Assembly (NCBI GenBank): GCA_037043455.1
Contig: JAWPHD010010955.1
Location: 1 to 64,000 of the forward strand
From: Cyrtodaria siliqua
Taxonomy: Eukaryota; Mollusca; Bivalvia; Adapedonta; Hiatellidae
Direction: 5' to 3'
Length of the DNA stretch: 64,000 nucleotides
How positions within the stretch are numbered: the first letter of the stretch is position 1; each line of letters begins with the position of its first letter. Positions 57,596 to 64,000 of the stretch are shown here, in pieces. The notes below the pieces were generated by a model. It saw nothing but the letters and a program-made list of their open reading frames with translations. It had not been told where the DNA came from and ran no database searches. Both the position numbers and the translations under genes were made by a program.

Positions 57596-58293
57596 ATTTA
57601 ATATTGCATTAACATCAAACCCAAATTCTTGTTTGTTAAGGATCCAGAAACAAAAACTTAGGGCGTTAATTGACACCGGAAGTGACGTGTCACTAATTAA
57701 TCGAGACGTTTATGACAAATTTAAACTAAACCAAAATTAGATACAACTCGCAAAGCTTACTTACAGTCTGTTACCGGAGGTCCGCTTACTTGCGATGGGA
57801 GCACAGAAATCATTTTCGAGATAGGGGGTATCAAAATAACTTTTACGTAGTCAGGGGAATGAATAGGAGAATAATAATAGGAAAAGACTGGTTACTTAAT
57901 AATGGTGTTCGTATTTATTATGACCTTGGGTGTATTAGGCTCGCTGGTAAATATGTACCACTTCAGGAAGATATTCACATTTCATCGATAATTCAATTGA
58001 AATCTAAAACTAAACTTCCACCTCAAACGAGCGTAGTTTGTAATTGTCGAGTAAGAAAAAGTCCTAATTTTCAAACAAATGGTCAAACTTACCAATTTTC
58101 AGCAGTTGAACGCGGTTTTCTTAGCTATGAGCCAGGTTTATTAGTTGCAAATTCAGTTTCGAAAGTAAAAAGAGATAAAATTGTTCCTATTGTGATAACA
58201 AACACCACAAACAAAATATTTACCTTAAGGAAAGGTTGCGCGGTAGCTAAAATAGAATTAATTCAAAATCAACAAATTTCTAGTGTAACTTAG
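57596..58293 (+). pseudogene. Protease region of element C
   Basis: RALIDTGSDVSLINRDVYDKF places an intact DTG at 57672. Frame changes near 57735 and 57838 follow. Then comes YVVRGMNRRIIIGKDWLL, the conserved second half of a retropepsin, and a linker of about 130 codons ending at TAG 58291-58293. Confidence 0.8.
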
Positions 58294-60078
58294 GATCAAA
58301 ATGGTGATCTTAAGGATCAAAGTGAATTTGATAGCGTTGATGCTCGCCCCGAATTTAAGGAAAAATTAATTAAAATACTAAAACAAAATGCTGATCTGTT
58401 TGCACAGAAAGATTCTGATTTAAGTCACACTGAAACAGTCAAAATGAAAATTGACACAGGCGACCATAAACCAATTAAATTAAGACCCTACAGAACACCA
58501 CTAAACAACCGAAAAATAGTTGATCAGGCAATAGAAGAAATGTTAGATGCAAATATTATTTCCAGATCAAAGTCTCCTTGGAGTTTCCCTGTGGTCATAT
58601 TAGATAAAAAGGATGGGTCTAAACGATTTTGTGTAGATTTTAGGGCCTTAAATAAAATTACAAAATCAAACGCGTATCCTTTGCCATTAGTGGATGATTT
58701 ATTGGCCCTTTTAGGCAAAGCTAAATACTTCTCATTACTGGACCTCAAATCAGGTTATTGGCAAGTAGCCATGAACGAAGATGATATTGAAAAGACAGCT
58801 TTTGCTTATCATAGAGGGCTGTTTTAGTTCAATGTCATGCCTTTTGGGTTAACCAATGCACCAGCTGTATTTCAAGAACTTATGTCACATGTTCTTGCTG
58901 GGTCAGACAGTTACACAACTGCTTATCTTGATGACATCTTGATATTCAGTTCCACACTTGAAGAACATTTGGCTCACATTGAAAAAGTATTTCAACGGTT
59001 AAGGCAACACCGTTTAAAATTAAAGTTAAAGAAATGTAATTTTCTAAAAGCGGAGACTGAGTATTTAGGCTTCGTTATCAATAAAGACGGAATTAAACCT
59101 AATCCAAGTTATTGGTATGTGCAGTTATTATCGTCGATTTATTCCAAAGTTTTCGGAAATAGCACAACCAATCATAATTCTCACAAGAAAATATGCTAAA
59201 TTTAAGTGGGACGCTAACTGTCAAGAGGCTTTTAAAAGTTTGAAGAACAGTTTAGCGATATTACCAATGTTAGGTTACCCTGACCCAGGAAAACCTTATA
59301 TCCTTTATACGGATGCAAGTAACAATTGCATAGGAGCTTGCTTGACACAGCCAGTTGATGAACCAGCTGAGGCTGTTCCTGGTATAAAAAATGAAAAACC
59401 CATTCACTTTTTGTCTCACAAGTTGAGTGATACCCAATGTCGTTGGTCTACTATCGAGAAAGAAGCTTTTGCGATCCATTACGCCTTGCAAAAGTTAGAT
59501 CACTTTTTACATGGGGCAACCTTCATAATTAGGTCAGATCACCTTCCATTGAAATATCTGTTAGATTCCCCTATGAAAAATAAGAAAATTCAAATGTGGG
59601 CTCTCGGTATTGCCGGCTATGACTGCAAATTGGAGTTCATCCCAGGGGTGAACAACAGTGTCGCAGATATGTTATCTCGGTTGCCCTTAGATGCTGTACC
59701 CGAGGATGTCGAGGGTTATGACCCTGACATCAATGATAACACCTATCATATTAATGCACTGAATTCGAATAGGTTTGAGCCAAGAAGGTATTTTAAGTGC
59801 AATGTTAATCTTGAAGATCATTTGCAGAAACCTAAGATCGAACCTGGCATAGACATGGTAACTGAACAGGAAAAAGATGAAATTTTAGTCGAAATCAAGG
59901 CTGGACTTCGAAATGACAAATTAACACCTACCTTAGCAAATAGGCATGTTATTCACGATGATATATTGTACTATATCTCAAACGCTGATTCAGATCCTAT
60001 CTTACGTCTTTATCTCCCAAGTCACTTAAGACCAGAGGTAATTCAGCAATATCATGACTCTAACGGACAAGACATATG
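58294..60078 (+). pseudogene. RT and RNase H of element C
   Basis: RT: KLRPYRTPLNNRKIVDQAIE, SRSKSPWSFPVVILDKKDG, FSLLDLKSGYWQ, a TAG at about 58826, MPFGLTNAPAVFQEL, and YLDDILIF near 58927. At about 59111 a stretch of the thumb is missing and the frame changes before MCSYYRRFIPKFSEIAQPI. RNase H: ILYTDASNNCIGACL, HFLSHKLSDTQ.RWSTIEKEAFAI and RSDHLPLKYLL, with AGYDCKLEFIPGVNNSVADMLSRLP at its end. The catalytic Asp/Glu residues are present. Together these would copy the element RNA if the frame were intact. Confidence 0.9.
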
Positions 60079-61575
60079 ACACAATTAAACAGAAGTATTA
60101 TTGGCCAAACATGTTTAAAGAACTGCTCTAGTTGTGTTACCTGTCAAACCAGAAACTTGCAAAAGATCAAACCTCCATTACAAGAAACAGATATTCCTCC
60201 GTACGCTTTTGCAAAGGTAGCTGTAGACGTTTCTGGCCCATATCCAACATCACTGTCTGGTAACAAGTACATCGTAAGTTTTATCGACCTATTTTCGAGC
60301 TTCCCCGAAGCTTTTCCCGTGCCCGATAAGAGTGCTGCAACAATCGCACATTTGATAATTGATGAAATATTTCCAAGATACGGGTCATCGATGGCTCTCG
60401 TCTCAGACAATGGGTCGAAATTTATAAATAGAACTGTTAAAGAGACCCTGGCTACTTTGAACATTCATCATATTACTACGTCCTATTACCATCCCCAGAG
60501 TAACAAAATCGAACGATACCACCGCGTGTTAGGTGATATTTTAGCAAAGAAATTGAAGGATAATTTAAATACATGGGATGTGTATTTGAATCAAGCTTTG
60601 GCTGCAATTCGCTTTAATGTCAGTGAGTCGTTGAAATTTTCACCATTCTTTCTATTATATAATAGAGATGTAGTGTTGCCGAAAGACACAATTCTCAAAC
60701 CACGCAGAAAATATTTGGGCGAGGATATGCATAAAATCGCGTTGGAACAACAACATAAATCATTTCTCTTAGTTCATCAAAATCTTAAAGATGCAAAACG
60801 CCGACAAGCCAAATATGCAAACAAAAATACTAAGCTAGTCACTTTTGAAGTTGGGGACCCCGTCTATTATAAAAACCACACTCGAAAGAGCAAATTAGAA
60901 TCAAAATGGCGTCCTTATTATCGCATTATCAAACAAACCACACCTGTAACATACATTATTAAAAGCCAGCTCGATGGGTCTGTAACTAAGGTACACGCAC
61001 ACCACCTACGTTTAGCTAATGTAGATGAATGGCAGATACCAACAGATAAGTTAAGTCATCCAATTAGGAAAGCTAATTATGTAGTTCCACCGATAAGCGA
61101 TCATGCTTCAAACCCCACCTCAGATATATCTGACAGTAATGATGACGATGAACTGCCATTAGCTCAATTAGTCAAACGTTACCGCCAAGAACGTAATAAT
61201 TCTGACGATGAATCTGACATCCCGTTGATGGAATTACGTAAACGAATTCGTGCACAACATAATTCAGATCATGAAAACTCTAATTCTGACACCAATGTTC
61301 CTCACTTGACACCTCCTTCTTTTTCGTCAGATGATAAGGAGATTGTTAAAATGGAAGCAACAACCATCTCATTTTCACCAGGTACCACCAAAATGAGGGA
61401 ATCAGATTCGGATAACATGTCAATTAGTTCAGATGAGCCAGATAAAAAGGGAAATGAAATTTCTGTTATCTCACGCACGAAGCGTTTCTCACGAAAAAAA
61501 TCCGACAGACAGACACAAAGTGAGAAAATGAGGAAGGTGGCAACAGCCATCAAAGCAATTAGTGGTTTGCTTTAG
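60020..61575 (+). pseudogene. Integrase of element C with acidic C-terminal tail
   Basis: The zinc-binding N-terminus is damaged: YHDSNGQ loses the second His region near 60065 and the frame changes, but CSSCVTC remains. The core shows VAVDVSGPYP, VSDNGSKFINR and NKIERYHR, a D-D-E set with normal spacing. A KWRPYYRIIK stretch near 60905 matches the GPY/F module. From about 61100 the tail is rich in Ser/Asp/Glu with repeated DSN/DDE and LPLAQLVKRYRQER-like units, ending at TAG/TTTAG near 61575. No chromodomain is seen. Confidence 0.88.
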
Positions 61576-62879
61576 ACTTCAGATTTAAATTTTAATTAAG
61601 GAATCATATTTCTGTATGGTTCAGAAAAAGCTGAGAGTAATACTTAAGGAGTATTAAGTACTAATACGTCATGCAGACATAAAGCAGATTGAACAGTGAA
61701 CCCTTTCCCCTTAAACTTCCAAATAACAATACAGTCATTCCAATGCAACACCATATTGGGGAATTGAAAACTCAAACTTTCAAAATTGGGGATTTTTATT
61801 TGGAACAATTGCCTTAATAGTGCTGATCACTGGGGATAAAAATGTAAAAAAAACTCTGTTCTGCCAAAAGTTTTGTGTGAGTATACGGTGAACTCTCAGA
61901 GAAGATCGAGAGGCTTAGATGCCGGCTCAGATTCCGGGCAGCATGTTTTGCTGAAAAGGGGTCAGGAATCCTTTCATCACGTGATAAGCCAATGGACATA
62001 ACATACCGTCTGATCTTCACGACACGGTATCTGTGTAAATATCCGGATATATCGATATATGTAGAAGTGTAGACACGCGTGTCATACGAGACATTATGTA
62101 ATTGTGAACATTGTATACTAATATATATACTTATATACACTGGTGTTATATATAAACTGGTGACGTCAGTCAAAGAAACTGAATCTAGACTTGTTGTAAA
62201 TAGAACATGTGTAATTTAGACGGACTAACAGTGGTTTAGCCCGAATGCTACCCCATACATAACTTTTACAATATTCAAGTATTTGCACCAATGTGTGTAA
62301 ATATGACCCTGTCGGAAATTAATTGGAATTGTTTTTGGAAAACAGTACACCTTTATCTTTGCTGCAGTCAATTACCTGTGTTACAGGAGAGGAACAACTA
62401 GACGCTAATCGACGCTAATCGTTTACCTATAGATAATTGGAATTTCGGTACCAGTCGTTATCAGCAACAGGTGTTCGGACTTACCTATAGGAATTTACAT
62501 GCTGATATCCTACGGAGTAGATCGATTAATAAACTCTCTGCATACAACTTTAAAGGGACTTGCGGTTATTCTGAGGGCCGATGGTGTCATGTTTGGTGGA
62601 GCCCAACTGGACAATCCATGACGATACCGGGACAACGATGGCAGTGGACGTGGCCATATATATAGACGCTTTGCAGTGATTATTGTGACTAACTTTTGTG
62701 CCGTAGCATTTACATATACCGTGGATTAATAACTTTCTTTATTCAATGTGTAACTGGATTTATTTATATGTGTACAGTGACTAATGGCACAAACATTTAA
62801 TCTTACATTTTAGTCAAAGAACTTGATTAGAACTGTTAAAATTTCATTATAACATTTCAAATTAAATATGGAAGGAATT
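61576..62879 (+). other. 3' noncoding region of element C
   Basis: About 1.3 kb with no supported coding. It ends in ATATGGAAGGAATTT directly before the LTR, a weak polypurine tract. Nothing else recognised. Confidence 0.6.
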
Positions 62880-63314
62880 TGTAACACTACCATACCCTTT
62901 TATAAGTAATAATAATATTTTAATAACAAGTAGTAGAAGTATATCACAGTTAATAGTAAATGACCATTATTCTACAATTTGGGATTTGCCTCTCAAATAG
63001 CAGATACTATATTAGCTTACTCAAGTATATAGGGTAGGCGGAGTATAGCGTTGATCCAATTGAATAAATGTGTCGAAATCCAATAATATTACGGCACGTG
63101 CATGCAGGTATATATTGGTAGTTTTAGAGAGTCTGTGAGAGTCAGAGGTTGTTAGATATTGTCTGAGAATGTAGAGATTTGATGAGTAACATCTGTTAGG
63201 GTTAATATAACCACTATACGGTCAGAAATGGGTTAGTTTTACAGATTATTAAAACGTGTGTTTAAAAGTCTGGACTTGTTAATTATTAATGCCCTGGTGA
63301 CATAGAGTGTTACA
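62880..63314 (+). repeat. 3' LTR of element C
   Basis: Same 435-base sequence as 56068-56502 with four substitutions (near the start, near base 128, and two close together near base 207-214). Confidence 0.97.
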
Positions 63315-64000
63315 ACAGGAGGTTAAAGATCCGATTGAAGGTATGTTAGATGAAGGTATAATAAAACCGTCCTGTAGTCCATGGTCTTCGCATATTGAGC
63401 TGGTAAAAAAGAAGGATAATTTAACCCGTTTTTGTGTGGATTACAGGAAGATAAATGAAATAACAAAGAAAGACGCTTACTTCTATACCGCGAATAGATG
63501 AAACACTCAACACGCTAGCTGGAGCAAAGTTTTTCTCCACCCTCGACATGGCCATTGGATACTGGCAAGCTGAACTGGAAGAGGTTGACAAAGAAAAGTC
63601 AGCCTTTTCAACTCCATTCGGGTTGTACGAGTATTATTGGGATGAAACGAGGGTTGAAGTTATGCCTTTTGGATTGACGGGAGCACCAGCGACGTTGCAA
63701 AGACTGATGGAAACTCTATTGAACTTCAGTTTGAGGTATGTCTGATATACTTGGACGACGTAATAGTGTTTAGCTCGACGTTTGAGGAACATTTGCAGCG
63801 TCTTCGAAGCGTTTTCCAGAGTTTTAGAGAAAGCGGACTCAAGCTGAAACCAACTAGGTGCCATTTTGCGAAAAGAAGTGTCGAGTTTTTAGGACACATA
63901 GTATCCGATAGAGGTATACAGACGGACCCTGAAAAAGTTGAAGCTGTCCGAGAATGGCCAACACCAAATAATATCAGATATCTTAGATCATTCCTCGGAT
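63315..64000 (+). pseudogene. RT of element B, continued after the nested insertion
   Basis: Picks up exactly where 56067 leaves off: EVKDPIEGMLDEGIIKPSCS, WSSHIELVKKKDN, FCVDYRKINEITKKDAY, then a frameshift near 63483. TLDMAIGYWQAELEEVDKEK and TPFGLYEY follow, then an extra eight codons (YWDETRVE-like, about 63635-63658) before VMPFGLTGAPATLQRLMETLL. After another frameshift near 63720 come LIYLDDVIVFSSTFEEHLQR and VEFLGHIVSDRGIQTDPEKV to the window end. The rest of RT, RNase H and integrase lie beyond 64000. Confidence 0.9.

Larger units (their letters stand above)
56068..63314 (+). mobile_element. LTR retrotransposon C, complete, nested in element B
   Basis: 7,247 bases bounded by 435-base direct LTRs with TGTAACAC...GTGTTACA ends, flanked by ACAG on both sides (56064-56067 and 63315-63318) as a target duplication. 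It splits element B RT between HRKQ and EVKDPI codons. Inside are gag, protease, RT, RNase H and integrase in Ty3/gypsy order. The LTRs differ at four positions, so the insertion is recent, yet the coding part has many breaks. Confidence 0.97.

Noticed and set aside
61814..62173. Minus-strand ORF of 119 codons in the 3' region of element C
   Set aside because: No motif, antisense to the element, and low-complexity Tyr/Ile/Ser composition.

Overview
The window looks like a stretch of animal nuclear genome, most likely a bivalve mollusc. The evidence is: AT-rich sequence; many (TCCG)n-led repeats carrying the word GAGTTATGGCCC; spliced exons with GT/AG junctions; and a dense mix of Ty3/gypsy-type LTR elements, LINEs, a protein-primed DNA polymerase relic, foldback elements and SINE-like pieces. 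There are no prokaryotic operons. Species cannot be fixed from the sequence alone.

Host genes. Five exons on the plus strand (13944-14058, 16447-16614, 18592-18700, 20638-20807, 24526-24654) encode a contiguous part of an orthologue of the mitochondrial RNA helicase SUPV3L1/SUV3. This was recognised by eye from conserved words such as [40 protein letters not shown] and AGDCVVCF. The copy has three oddities: the Walker A exon is one base short of keeping frame, the DEIQ box reads DDIQ, and the short exon expected between the fourth and fifth was not found. A second likely host gene is a single-exon multi-pass membrane protein at 41062-41733, just downstream of a splice acceptor.

Layout. (1) 1-6.5 kb: decayed LTR retrotransposon A (gag, pro, RT, RNase H, integrase, acidic tail), cut by the window edge. 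(2) 8-13.4 kb: tandem arrays, several with ~160-bp monomers. (3) 13.9-24.7 kb: SUPV3L1, its introns filled with a foldback element, repeats and a minus-strand reverse-transcriptase element. (4) 26.8-29.9 kb: relic of a family B DNA polymerase with an endonuclease VII-like insert, of the Polinton/adintovirus type. (5) 31.3-34.1 kb: a foldback-flanked 320-bp array and another ~160-bp array. (6) 34.2-39.7 kb: two long LTR arms in inverted orientation around a lone gag relic. (7) 41-43 kb: membrane-protein gene and a 995-bp transposon with perfect 33-bp terminal inverted repeats. (8) 43.4-48.4 kb: a nearly full-length LINE on the minus strand. (9) 48.8-52.8 kb: hairpins and LINE/RT fragments. (10) 53.3-64 kb: an LTR retrotransposon (B) with an SGNH-hydrolase-like ORF in front of gag and a textbook -1 frameshift signal. 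Its RT is split by a complete 7,247-bp LTR element (C) with 435-bp LTRs and a 4-bp target duplication.

The most unusual observations are the SGNH-like ORF plus GGGAAAC/stem frameshift signal in element B, the inverted-LTR palindrome complex at 34-39.7 kb, the recurrence of ~155-165-bp monomers in many arrays, the LINE whose ORF2 follows ORF1 in frame through a TAG, and the lesions in the SUPV3L1 copy. All family assignments rest on motifs read by eye; no database search was run.
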